Shown: positions 36,961 to 49,033 of the stretch, piece after piece
How the letters are laid out: each line of letters begins with the position of its first letter
How positions within the stretch are numbered: position 1 is the first letter of the stretch
Source of the DNA: Larus michahellis
Taxonomy: Eukaryota > Chordata > Aves > Charadriiformes > Laridae
NCBI RefSeq assembly: GCF_964199755.1
Contig: NC_133896.1
Coordinates: 67,249,142 to 67,313,141, forward strand
Direction: 5' to 3'
Length of the DNA stretch: 64,000 nt
Position numbers and translations under genes: made by a program
Notes under the pieces: model-generated
What the model saw: the letters and a program-made list of their open reading frames with translations, nothing else
Database searches by the model: none
What the model was told of the DNA's origin: nothing

Positions 36961-39900
36961 TTGCAGGGACTGCTGCTTAAATACTTGCATAGGCAAATTT
37001 ATTGCCCCTAGGCTTTATGCTGGGATTTTTTTGCAAGGGAACAAGTCAGAGCCACAGGAACATTACTAGTTTTTGGGTACTTCCTGCTTTGATTGTTATT
37101 AGTAAATCTTTGGAGTCATCTTGATGCTTCTGTATGGTTTCCAACCAGCACATTGATGCAATTTTTCAGCATACTGAAAAGTGGATATAGCTAACTCTTC
37201 CTCTTTGCCAATAGCTTTGTGGAGTGTATAGGATGAAGAATTGTAGTACGTTTTTGATTCTCTAAATTGGTTTGCCTTTATCAGAATCAGTTAAGGGTTC
37301 ACCCTAATGTTCTAGACACGTACCTACTCATAAAAGGTTTGTTAAGGTCATACAGAAATATGTGAAACAAAAAGAGCTACAGTTTCTCTTTTGATACAAT
37401 GAGTTAATGAATCTGTAAGGTAACTAGAATGGATTGTGGAGGAAGCTTTTTTCCTGCAGTATTGTCAACCCCCTGAATGGAGAATTGGATTTTCATAGCA
37501 AAATTAAACTGAGATGACTGGATGTACCTTCCCTCTCACAGAGACAGCAATCAATTCAGTGCAAAATGAGAATTGACATGAGCCTCAAAACTTTTAATGA
37601 GGTATCTGAACCAAGTGACAAGATGGTCCAGCTGGTTAATAGCTCATCAAGAATTGAGTTCAGCTAACACTTCAATTCTGTAATAAGCCATATGTAATAA
37701 ACATAAGCTTATTGTGAACTGGTATCAGACAGCAAGCATACCCATTTATCTTCTGTATATCAAATAGCAATTTTAGAGTGAAAATAAATAGATGACCTCT
37801 CTGTTACAATACTGATTATTTTTGTATAGCTGAGAATTTTGACTACTGTCCCTTTGTTCAGCCTCTCAGGATGAATAAATTGAATAAAACTTTTAGCCAT
37901 CCTTTTTTCCAAACTTCTGTGTAAGGAAACACAAATGCTGCCTAGAACAACCCTAGAACAGAAAGGACTGAAGCTTTAAACAATTGCTTGCCATTCTTAG
38001 ACCAGATTCCTGAGATGTGAGATATTCCAGAAGAGGTTGTGTCTAAGCCATGGTTTCATATCTACTGCTTAAAATTTTTCTCTTACTGGTTGTGCAGAGA
38101 GCAATGTAAAATACATAATTGATTTGATAAAGTATGAGTATAGTTCTTCATTTACTCTGAAGCTGCTGTGCAGTTTATATGTCTGTATTCTGAAGAGTCC
38201 AAGCTTCCCAAAGGAAATTGTGGGGTTCGTCAATGTACTGATTGGTCTTAGTCATTGTTTTCTACAGAAGTGGAATTTGGTTCAGTTCTTCGATTTCGCC
38301 TACTTGCTTTGTGAGAGAGTGCAGAGAGGAGTAGTATAGACTTATAGTAATGTGTATATTCACAGACAACACAGCTCTGGAAAACAAGCTAGTAATCCAA
38401 TAAAGATTCACAGGTGGCACAATTTTGCTGATGTTTGATTTTCCTGGGAAAAGTGAAGTGCTTTACTGCCAGGTACGTCATATTCATGCTTCTTAAATTT
38501 TAAGTGGAAACCTAAAAGTTACACTGTCTGAATTCTTTGGAAGCCAGCCAGACTAGCCCTTTTGGAGTTGTACAGGTTGTCTTCTCTGTCAGTATCTTTT
38601 CAAGAGGGACTTGAGGTATAGCTGGCTGCCACAGTCTCTAAGCAGTGTGCTTGCATCTGTCTGGTGAGCACTGGGCATGAGCCTTCCATCTAGTATTGCA
38701 GACAATACTGGAGTGTAGCAGATTGGAGTGCCAATCTTTGGCATTGCTGAAAATAAAAATTCCTACAGTGCTACTGTAACAAACTATAAACTTTGTTATC
38801 GGGAGTTGTACTTTAAGATTTCTTGTGACCTCACATGAAGAGGAAACATTCTGATCTGCTGTTATCTTGCAGAGAAACAAAAGTGTTTTCTATGCTGCGG
38901 TGTTCATGATGCATGTTGTATTTGCATACTCCTTACACTTCTGATCCCACTTCTGCCATTTGCTCAATGTGAGGAAGTGAAGCAGAATGGCTTTGTATCT
39001 CACCAAGTTAGTGAGCTCATCTCTGATGCAGTGTTCCTAAGTTCCATTTTTAAGAGCATCTTTGGTTTTGCGTGTTCTAGTTATTCCTTACTGCCTGCTT
39101 CTTGTACAGCAACAACAGTGTTAGCAGTAGACTTGTTCTGAATGTTCTTGTGAATTATAGGATCCTGGAAACTTGAGGATTTAGCCAACTTTCTTTTTTC
39201 TAGATGAAGACTCTGAAAGAATATATAATTGTGAGTAGTTACAGGTCAGTTGTGTTTAATGATGCTAGAACTTGGTGCAAGCAAGCACAAACTTCAGTTC
39301 TGATGCCTTCTCTCTTTCAAGGAGACTCTCACTGAGGATATTTCTTCAAGCATAGGTTAAGTCTATGACATTGCTGCCACCAGGTGTCTTAGATACTGCT
39401 ACTACTATTGCTGGCACAGGTGCTACTGCATATGTAAAAGTGGGAAGTGACCACATCAGAGGAATGTAATTGGTGATGTTCTCTCCCCTGTGGTGATGAA
39501 TCATAGCTCCATCAAAACTGACAAAAAACTGCAGGATAAAATGGGGAATGGTGCTAGTATCTTTCAGTCAGATACATAGGCTTTAGTTGCAGATAGTCCT
39601 CTTAAGACGAAGTTGTACTTCTTATTTTCTGAAGCTTACTCAAGTATTGACTCTTTCAGGATATGTACAATTGACTTCTTCACACTAAATCCTGACTGAT
39701 GAAGGTGGTGGGGTTTTTTTTGTTCCCTTTCATTGAGACTTTCATTTCCCTCTTCTTTGTCCCACCATCAGTTTACCTAAGCATCATCTTGTCAAGATAT
39801 GTGTAATTTGTTTCTTTAATTCTAACCTTCAAGCAGCAGCAGTAAACTTGCATACTTTTGCTGTATTGCTTACTTCTTTCACTGGTAAGAGAAAAGACAA

Positions 39901-42900
39901 GAAGCAGTTTTAATTTTTGGTGTGTTTTTAACAAACTAACAGCATCTTCTAATGAATTCTGTGCTGTGCTGTTCAGGAGATTGTTGTGCATTGAAATGCC
40001 AGAAATGAAAATACAGGAGAGAATGTACATGTAGATGCTTTTCACCAGGAAACTGTACAACTATGTGAGTAATCCCCCAGCCTTTCACTAGAGTTGACTA
40101 CTTGTGTACTTTCCTGAAACTTAAAGCATTTTGAATACCTTGTGTAAAAGGAAGCTTACCAAAAAAATACTTACTCTTCCTCAGGAACTTTAAAAGATAT
40201 AATAGATAATTGTTTTAAGCCTACTCTTTTCCATTGTGTTAGATATGTATATTCTACTCCACAAAGACTATCTGTAGCTTATATAAAATTGATTCATCTT
40301 GTGGAGGCTTGCTGAGCAGCAATGTGAAATTGTGCTTTCGGTAAGTAAGCGTTAACTTGGCATTGTGTTTCATTCTGCTACACATCCTCAGGAACTATGT
40401 CTTGCATCTTCAAACTAAGATGAGGAGGGATGGGACTGAAAAGTACTGGTTACCAGCATCCAGAATGCAGAAATACTCAGATGCGCTTACTATTTCTTCT
40501 GTATTGATATGACTACTTCCTTTTCTTCTATTGCAAGTCATTGTTTTGGGACTCTGCAGCCTAATGACAAGAAGAGGGTATTCTTTCCTTCTCCCAAACC
40601 ATGTGACTTTGTGCAGCTGCAGAGATTGATCTTCATTTCTGAATTCCTGAAGTGGGGATAAGGAAGTAAAACTGAAGTAGCAAGCAAGCAAAACCCTATC
40701 TTCCTGAAAACTTCCTAGAAGTTTTTGCAGAGCTGTTTCTGGGGATATCTGACCTGGGAGGGATAGTTAAGGGGTTTCAAGGTTAGAAGATACCTAGGAT
40801 TCTGAAATCTAAACAGGATTTTGGACATTGCAGCTTTATGGCATGGAAGCCTAACTCATCTTTTGTTCTTGCCATTGCAAGTAGTTCTTTGGTTTGGTCT
40901 TTCTCCTTTTTTTAGCTTATCTTTTGGCTAGTGTATGTATTTTTGGGGGGAGAAATAATACTTGCTTTATCTAAAGAACAAACAGTGCGTAATAAGGCAG
41001 TCTGTTTTAATAGATTACTCCATACATGTGTGTAGTGCAGTCTGGAAGCATTGACAGCTATGTTTTGGCAACTCTTGACCTAGTGACTTCTCAGGTACTA
41101 CTTTAGGGTATCCTGATCTGGCACTCACTGTCCTCAGTAGCCAGAGTTTTAATGTATTGCTTTTCTAAACTCTTCTTATTGAGTAGCTGGCAATCTTGGC
41201 AGCTGATGATCTTCCCCAGTGTGTTAAGAGCTCCCAGATTATTATCAAGTGCAAATTTCGGAATCAAGCCTTACAATCTTATGTAGAGACTGTAGAGACT
41301 TGCCTGTGAAAGGTTGGACTATTGGAAGGTAGGAAACCTGTAGCAAGAAGTGTGCCTGAAGCAGGAGCTCTCTGAAGACTGAATGTCTTCCATTAGGTGT
41401 GCAGACCAGATTCCTAGCTCCGTGGTTAGCCAAAGCTTTATGTAGCTATACAAATGTTATGTTATGTAATTAAGCTCTCAAGCAGGGTGCTTGAATGCTC
41501 TGAGGGTTTGAGAAACACTACTGTTAAATGAAAAAACCTTTGCATGCATACTTTTGGAACAGCAGCTGTTCAGCTCCATTTAATCATTTTTTTTGTGTTC
41601 AGTTTTGTGTGGTTTATAGAAAGGTATACTGGCGGAAGGATCTGTGGTGATCCTTCATCACTTAATGTCTGCTGCTGTACAGGGATGCATTTTGAACAGT
41701 CTCTTCCCCCTCCCTTCCTTTTTCTACTTAGTCTTTCACACTGAAAAGTCTAAAGTGGTTCGTGTGTTGACACAGAAAAGTAGATGCAGTTCTTGTGCAC
41801 TTAGACTTCCATTTCTAGATACCAACTGTGTAAAGCTGGATGATTTTTAAGCTCAGTGGATTCTTTGTTGATATTTTGTTAATCTAGCTCAATGGTCACT
41901 GTGCTCATTTTTCCTCTTAGCTGCTAGATTTTTTCAGGATGAGAACACTGCAGTCCACAGAGCTTCAGTTCCATTAACAGTGCTGAATATCAGAGCGCTG
42001 TCTTGCTAGCTTCTCCTCTGATGACCCCTCATTAACCTTGCCTAAAAGGCTTGCAAAGCCTTTCTCATATGCTGCAGAAATGCACACAGAAGAACACTTG
42101 TCTCTTCTGTATACTGCTTCTTCCTCTGAATAATAGGCTGGGAGCAGCAGTGTCTTTCCCCTCAAGTTTTCAGACATTTAGAAAGCTTTGTAAAATGCTG
42201 CTTGGTGTAACATCAGCATGGATATAGATACTTTACCTTAGTGATAATTCGGACTGACTATAATTCAACAGAACTTCGAAGTCTGTCATGGCTGTACGTT
42301 TTCAGATCGCACCACTTGGAGACAGTTCATTGCTACTAATTTTTCAAGTGTGCTTTCTAGTGCAATTATTTGGATAAAAGCTGCATAGTGTTGCTCTGGT
42401 GTGGTTTAAAAAACCCCAACAAAACAACAACCTGCTAACTGTCCCTGAAATATAGCTACATAGAATTTCTGGAGCTAGTGGTAGGATATGCAGAAAGCTG
42501 TCTGTAGTAGGTAAAGTGTCCAGTCTTTCTCTGTTTTCTCTTTATTCATTATCTTCCTAGTATTGTGGAAGAGGGAACAGCTAAATTGCGTAGCAGCTCA
42601 CACACTGAGCTTTTTTTTAAAAAAAAAAAAACAAACCCTGGCAGTTTAAAGTTGACCTCTATCACCTGTGAGTCTACCTATTTGCAGAAGACAGAGACCA
42701 TGGGAAGATTTCTGGGTCAGGTTTGTTCTGTGGTGCATAAAGGTTCCCTGGCGCTTCGGCTGTGTTAATTGTACTTGAGATTAAGAAACAGGAAATCACC
42801 TTTGAGAATGTATAGCATGAATTAGCAGATCTAGTTCCTTCTATGCAGAGTATTTCTCTTATCCACTTGCTTGGTATCCTGTAGCATATGTTTGAGAGTG

Positions 42901-43436
42901 AAGTGCAGTGTGTCTTTTCTGCATAACTGTGTCCATTTAATGCCAGCTCAGTTGTCCTAGAATTTAGCTCAGGCTGTTTGGTGCCAGTTAGTAAAAACGG
43001 ACAGCGGAGGAGAGACGCTTAGTTGAGCTCCGGCTGAATGAAAAGCAGACTCAAAAGGCCTGAGCAGAGTATGGTTCCTTGCTAAGGCGGCTCTCCTGCT
43101 GCTTCTGGTGTCTGAGCCAGGCTCTGCAACTGCTTGCAGTAGTGTGATGTGCTTTGCAGACGTGTGATTTCTTGTCACAACGCTAATAGGACAGAACTCA
43201 GAAGGACTGTGGAAAGTTAGAAAGGAAGAGTATTTGAAATTACTCAGTAGATTGAACAGGTACATGAGCAATCTAGTTGAAATTTAAGAATAATTTAGGT
43301 TCCAGAAATTTATTTTCTTTCCTCATTAAGGATGCTGAATAGATATTAAGCCTTGGCTGAAAAAAATCGCCAAAAGAATATAGGCTTTTTTGCTTATAAG
43401 TTTTGCTTTTTGTGGCTTGGTACAATAGCTAATCTT

Positions 43437-43504
43437 GGGTGGTGGTGGGTTATTCTGGTTTTGGGTTGTTGGGTTGTTTTGTTTTGGGGTTTGTTTTTTT
43501 TTTG
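43437..43504 (-). repeat. G/T-rich low-complexity tract (A/C-rich on minus strand)
   Basis: GGTGGTGGGTT-, GGGTTGTT- and TTTTGGGG-like units make up this stretch. It is the largest tract of the A/C class that occurs in the opposite orientation. Confidence 0.85.
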
Positions 43505-43739
43505 CACTTGTATAAGGCATTTAAGTACAGGGATAGAAAGAGACTAGTAACAGCTCTGCGTGTAATTCATGCTCCTGTAAATTAAGTACATTAGTGAAAG
43601 AGTAAGCCTACACCTGGTTTATCATGAATGACCAAGATCCCTGTTTTACATTGAAGAATGTAAACACCTCTGATAGCTTTTTTTCCTGACCAAAAGAAAT
43701 CAGAGGGGAAGTACACGGATAAATGGAAACAGCCAAGAA

Positions 43740-44030
43740 AAGCTTATTGAATTGTTCAGAGCTGAACAATTGTTTCACTTGCTGCCTGTCTCCGTTCAGG
43801 CCCCTGGCACTGCAGAACCATGGGTCACGTGCTGGGAAGCCTTGCTGTTTGTCCTGGCTTGTCAAAACAATTTAATGTAGGTGGAAAGGCATGAATGAAA
43901 TGAACGGAGTGGGCTTGATGCATCTGTTTCAGTTTGTTCGAAGGGCAGCCCAGTGATTGGGATGTGACGCTTAAGTCCTCCAGGGAGGCTATTCGTTCAG
44001 GAAGAACAATGCTGGCCATTTTATGGGATA
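43740..44030. promoter_or_regulatory. Candidate intronic regulatory element
   Basis: The segment has higher complexity and GC than the flanking intron and packs several motif-like words: a near-perfect 22-bp palindrome of two ATTGTT/AACAAT SOX-like half sites (43750-43771) and GTCACGTG (43824-43831), an E-box of USF/TFE type. No reading frame is persuasive. Regulatory function is inferred from appearance only. Confidence 0.3.
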
Positions 44031-47000
44031 GTTAAATCCATTTTAGGAAGCAGGCTCTCCTACAGTTTGACAGCTTTGTATATTTTTAAGTATTTGGGCT
44101 ATATCTGCTCAGCATGTGCTAACTGAGATACAAGAATGTTATTTGCTAACTTCTAGACTTAGGACTTTGTCTTGTCTGCCTAAGATTGCTTCATTATGGT
44201 AAAAAAAGAGACAGAGGAGGGAGGGTGTCCACTTAAAAAAATTTTACTAGTAGGAATTCTGAAACAAATGGGTCTCTGAAGGATAGGATATCAAGCTATA
44301 TATTATTAACTGTTCTTAAAGTGGTGGTTTTTCCTTATAAAAATGTTCAAGTTTTCTAGGCTTATGGAAAAGCATCTTATGTGTCTTTCTATGTTGTTTA
44401 GTTTCTGGCTATTTGATTTAAAAATAAAAATCAAAGAAAACATTAGATTTGTTTTGTGACGTGTAAGTTTGGTTATACCGGAATGTTAAGTTGTGAAACC
44501 TTTATTTTTGCTTCTAGATGAAAATGGCAAATCCACGCTGAAATGATCCATCTGTATACCTATTTAGACTGTGAGTTACAGGAAAAAGGTGGCAGGAGAT
44601 ACATATGCTTATTTGATTCACCCTCGAGATCATTTGATTAAATGGAGTGCTTATTTTGAATCATACACGGCAAAACTTTTCCTACCTCTTGAGAGGTGGA
44701 GATAGAGCTGAGGGTCTTGCGTTCCTCCAGACTCCTGCTCAAAGGCCACAGTGGGATCCAAGTATTGCCCCAGGTAGCTGCCTTGTTGGAAAGATCCATC
44801 TGGGCTTTTGAGTCTCTTAGAGTATACACTCATAACTGAGGATTGTGAAAACTTTCCTCTTCTCAAACTCTTGAAAAATGCTCTTTTAAGTTCTTATTAA
44901 GTGATGATGGCTTCTTTTTCTCTGCTACAGCTCTGCTGTGCAGCAACTTTGTGTGCGGATTTCATGTGCTGGCAAGATATTTTCATTCCCCTGCCTTTCC
45001 TCAAATATTCGTACCTAATGTGGCTGGTAGCACCATTTCTCAGTCTTCCAAATTACATATGGTGCTCTGTTTTCGTGCTTATCTGAATATTTCAGTAGCT
45101 GCAGCTGCTTAAATTGCATCTTTGTACAAGAAAGAGCATAAAGCTGTCATATTTGCCCATACTAACAGCTCAAAGGATATCAAAATGTAGTATTTGGGAT
45201 GAGCTTTTTTCTAGTCCATCTCTATGCAGTCTGCGAATCTTACAGTCTAATAGGTTTTAAGGTTCTGGTATATGGAATACTCAAGTTTTGAAAGTTTATT
45301 TGTCACTTTTAAATTGCAAGTTAGCCTGTAGGCTATCTGCAGGTCACATTAGAATGTAGTTTGTACAAGTGTACCCAGTCATTGTACATACAGATTAATT
45401 TTGTTGGTATAATTGTACATGAGATCTAATATTTTCCTGAATGCTAGGGTTGTTTTTTAAGTATATTCACCCTTTTCTGTTACCTAGCATTAGTGTTCCT
45501 TTAAGGAAAGAAATATAAATAAGTGTTATGTATGGGTTGTGTATCCAAGGAAATTGAGGGTGGTGAAAGGTAGTATGCATCACTAGCCTTATGAAACAAG
45601 TGGCCTCTCTGTCTTTTTTTTTTACAGCTCTGTTTAATGTTCACTTTTGCTGCTGCAGTATGTTCCTGAAGGGTGCAATGTTTCCTTGGTTGCAAAAACA
45701 TAGCTGTCTTTCCTGGGTGAAACGTGTTGGCCGATGTTTGTGCCCAAACTTGTCCCAGGCATTAGGGCACTGTGACTTTCAAAGAAGTGTTGAATTACTT
45801 AGTATATTGTCACTGTCTTGGTGGTTGTTTTAATGCTACCACTGAATTAAGTGTCTCTTTCAAATGTCATGGGTGTTTGCAGGAACACCATGCTACCATT
45901 GATGTGACCAGAAGGAGAAATGCATCAAAATATGCTTGCCCGTTAAGAGTCTTCTCATTGATAAGAGTGATTAGCACTTGCTAGTTTCTATTTGGAGATA
46001 GTAGTACAGCATGGTAGGGAAAACTGAGTAAGACCCTTAAGGGAGATTAGCTTTATATAGATTAAGATGAGAATTTAATGTCAAATGTAGTCTAAAACTG
46101 GCTAGTAGTGTTTGTGGTAGATAACTTGTTAGAATGCAAAGAATAAAGGAAATTTAATACAAACATACATCTAAAAATCTAGCTTTTGGACAGAAACGAA
46201 TGCAATTGTTCATATTACATAGCTAAACTTAGAAGTGATGTAAAAGTAATTGTTGCAGCCTTGGTTTTGTAACTGCCATATATAATAATTTGGTTTACAG
46301 CTATACGCTAGTTTTACAGCATGTGTTATATGGATCAAGTGCAGAGGCTGAGAAGACTCTGCTTCATTTTACTGTAAGAATATGTGATTTTTGTATTGCT
46401 TGAAGCATTGAATTTTCTTAGAAGCATGTGTGTATGGTCTGTTGACTGTATCTATTGCAGCTCACTGCTTTTTTGTATCATAGCTGTTTGTAGCAGTCAA
46501 GATTAACTGGTTCTGAACAGAACTTGTGCTGCCCTGTTTACTGTAATGAAAGGAAAGCTATTAGATGGCTAAGATAGCTCAAATGGAAGTATTACTTCCA
46601 TATCAAAACAAACAGAAACCCAACAAAACCAGAACCCAACACCTAAGCAGACCTGAATACTTGAATATTTGCAGAGTGTTTCTGCAAACATGTTATATTG
46701 AAATTTGTTTGTGCAAGTATGCTTATGAAAGAGTGAGAAGAGGTAATAGTGCTAATTTCTGCAATGTGAAATAGTTGCAGGATTGAACTCTGATGTCTAC
46801 AGACTAAATTTGCAAAGCTTAAGAATTTAGCATCTTTCGAAGAACTGTGAATGTATGTGTGTGATTGATGTTCTTAAGACACTGATAAGATATTAATCCT
46901 TGAGGTAATTTTAAACTTGTTTTCAGACTTTCCTGGAAGACTTTTATACTTTTGAAAATTGGAGCTTCATCTGGAAATGAAGTTTGTCCATGCCCACAGA

Positions 47001-48229
47001 TAGTCTGTGAACCTCTTAGAAAAAGTTAATGATCTGAGTGAATATAGAATGTTTTAGATATTAGCATGGCTGAATGGTATTGAGACAACATATTACCTGT
47101 AAACACAGGAAGAGGAATTGCTGCCTGGAAGACAAGAGGAGGTTGTGAGCAGTATAGGAAAACCCTGCAGGTTTTTACTACCTCCTTTTAATTGAAAAGG
47201 AAATATGGAATGAAGTGACTTAAAATTATTACTCAGATTTGACAGAGAGGTCATTGGTTGTTCCTAAATAACTGTTAGAATCAATGATGCTAACATTCTG
47301 GGCTTTAAGTATATCCTGAAATGTGGTGGATTTTTTTTTAATTACAAACTGCATATGGATCCAATTTATGTCAGTTGATCAGTCTGACTGGTGTCACCAT
47401 TGTATTGGTAATGTATTGGTAAACTCGCAATGCTGAATGACACAAGGAGACTGTTTTCTCTTGAGATGTGCAACTTATTCTGGTAATAGCTGCTCAGAGT
47501 CTTGATGATATCTGATAGCCAGTTGTTTGTAGATAATACAACAATATTGTCCAGGAATGCTTTTTCGTGATCTGTCTCTGGCCAAAAGATTGCTTTCTGT
47601 TGCTATTGTAAGTTATTTTTTTTGTTTTCCTTGATGCTAGATTACAGGAAGCTTGCTCAATCATGAGGTCACGCTTTTAATCAAAGAAAATCCAACTCAT
47701 TCACTTGTTCTTCTAAAGTTATAAGTACATACTATATGTTAGAGAGGTTTGATGCTCTATCCCCTGTATGGTTAATCCAATCTGTTACTTGTGGTCTGGA
47801 TGTTATACACATAGGAATAACTCAAGATTATTGTTATGTACAACCTGAGAGAGATGCTTTCAGTGATCCAATTTTGTCTAGTCTTGAGCACTTCTTTATT
47901 TGAGAATGTTATGTCTGCCTTCCACCTCAAGTCAGGCAAAGACTAAATTTATTAGAATAGGGGAGGAGGAAACAGGAAGAGGAGATAATCTCCAGACTCG
48001 CAATTCTTACCTCTGAGAGCAATCAGATTGTAAGGAAAAATATATGATAAAAAGACTGTAGTAGAATGTTGTTTAAATAGCATATTTAAGGGTAATTGCA
48101 AACAAAATGGCATTTAAGACTGCTGATTCTTACTTGTTCACTGACTGTACCCAACTGTTTTTCAAGTTGGTGCTTCTCTGAGTAAGAAATAAAGCAATGC
48201 TTTCTAACATACCTTTTCCTTTTCATTAG

Positions 48230-48402
48230 GATCGGAAGCTGTCCAAGTCAGAGCGACAAAGATTTAAAGAGGAAGCTGGGATGCTGAAAGGGCTTCAGCA
48301 TCCCAATATTGTCAGGTTCTATGATTCCTGGGAGTCTACAGTCAAAGGAAAAAAGTGTATTGTTCTTGTGACGGAACTCATGACATCTGGAACATTGAAA
48401 AC
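48230..48402 (+). CDS. WNK1: WNK1 coding exon 2 (residues 261-318)
   Basis: This 173-nt exon follows TTTTCATTAG and ends AC|GTAAGT, splitting the codon for Thr318. It encodes the N-lobe of the WNK1 kinase domain from [10 protein letters not shown] through helix alpha-C, the strand [11 protein letters not shown], and the hinge [12 protein letters not shown]. Glu275 fits the alpha-C glutamate that pairs with the catalytic lysine (rat Glu268, pattern E-x-x-x-L). Two residues later this genome encodes Gly277 (GGG), where human WNK1, WNK2, WNK3 and WNK4 have Glu as I remember them. Otherwise the exon is nearly identical to mammalian WNK1, with Ser for Thr at residue 265. Phase 0 at the 5' end and phase 2 at the 3' end agree with exons 1 and 3. 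Confidence 0.97.
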
Positions 48403-48834
48403 GTAAGTAAATTAAGGCAAGTCAAAGCATATAAGAATCATTATCACAAAATCAGAGCACTAGAAATATATCATATTTCAGAATAGATTAGAACAGAGCC
48501 CTTTTGCTGAGGGCTAAACTTCTGTAGGGAAATAGGGAAACTCTTGTTTAAGGAATCATCTTATTAGTGGTGCAGGGTATGGTAGAACATCCTTTAAGTT
48601 AGCAAGCTTGTCATAATCTTTCTTGTAATGTCCTAGTAAGCACATGCAGAAAACTTTCAGATTTTGAGAGCTCGGGAAGACAATGCTCTATTTTAACTTC
48701 TCACAATTTTTCATTTTCCTCTCCAGCTGCTTTCCATTTAGCACAAGTGTGTTTGTAAAATTCAGAGCAGGAATTAATTCACCTCTTTTTGTGAGGTTTT
48801 AGGTGTTAGTACAGTACAAAAAATATGGAAAAAG

Positions 48835-48869
48835 GAAAAAAAACCCAACCCAACCGAACAAACCCACCA
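48835..48869 (+). repeat. A/C-rich low-complexity tract
   Basis: A short stretch of AAACCC/AACCC-like units belongs to the same recurrent class as the tracts at 29.5 and 29.8 kb. Confidence 0.75.
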
Positions 48870-49019
48870 CCTGTTTGTTTAGCTGAAACTTCATGAAGCA
48901 GTACCTAACAAAAAAGTATGCGGGTGCCTGCAATTTCAACCTGTGAAGTAGCTGAATGAAAACAGGTCTATGTTTAAGCCAGAGTTAAAAGCACACACCA
49001 GCAAATCAAGCTGCCGCGA

Positions 49020-49033
49020 GGGCCCTCTAGTGG
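49020..49033 (-). promoter_or_regulatory. Strong CTCF-like motif, minus orientation
   Basis: The minus strand reads CCACTAGAGGGCCC, matching the CTCF core CCASYAGRKGGCRS at essentially every position. It lies about 600 bp downstream of exon 2 inside a locally GC-rich, CpG-containing block (about 49,000-49,110) in an otherwise AT-rich intron. Binding is not shown. Confidence 0.55.

Larger units (their letters stand above)
14736..48229 (+). other. WNK1: WNK1 intron 1 (33.5 kb)
   Basis: It opens with GTAAAA and closes with a pyrimidine-rich stretch and CATTAG. The large first intron is a conserved property of WNK1; in humans, deletions inside it cause pseudohypoaldosteronism type II by raising WNK1 expression, so regulatory elements are expected. 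I see no coding exon, RNA gene or recognisable retroposon. It contains scattered A/C- or G/T-rich low-complexity tracts, short inverted repeats, and several segments that look more complex and less AT-rich than their surroundings (about 20.7-20.95 kb, 24.9-25.1 kb, 43.0-43.2 kb and 43.74-44.03 kb). Those are candidate regulatory elements by appearance only. Confidence 0.9.
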
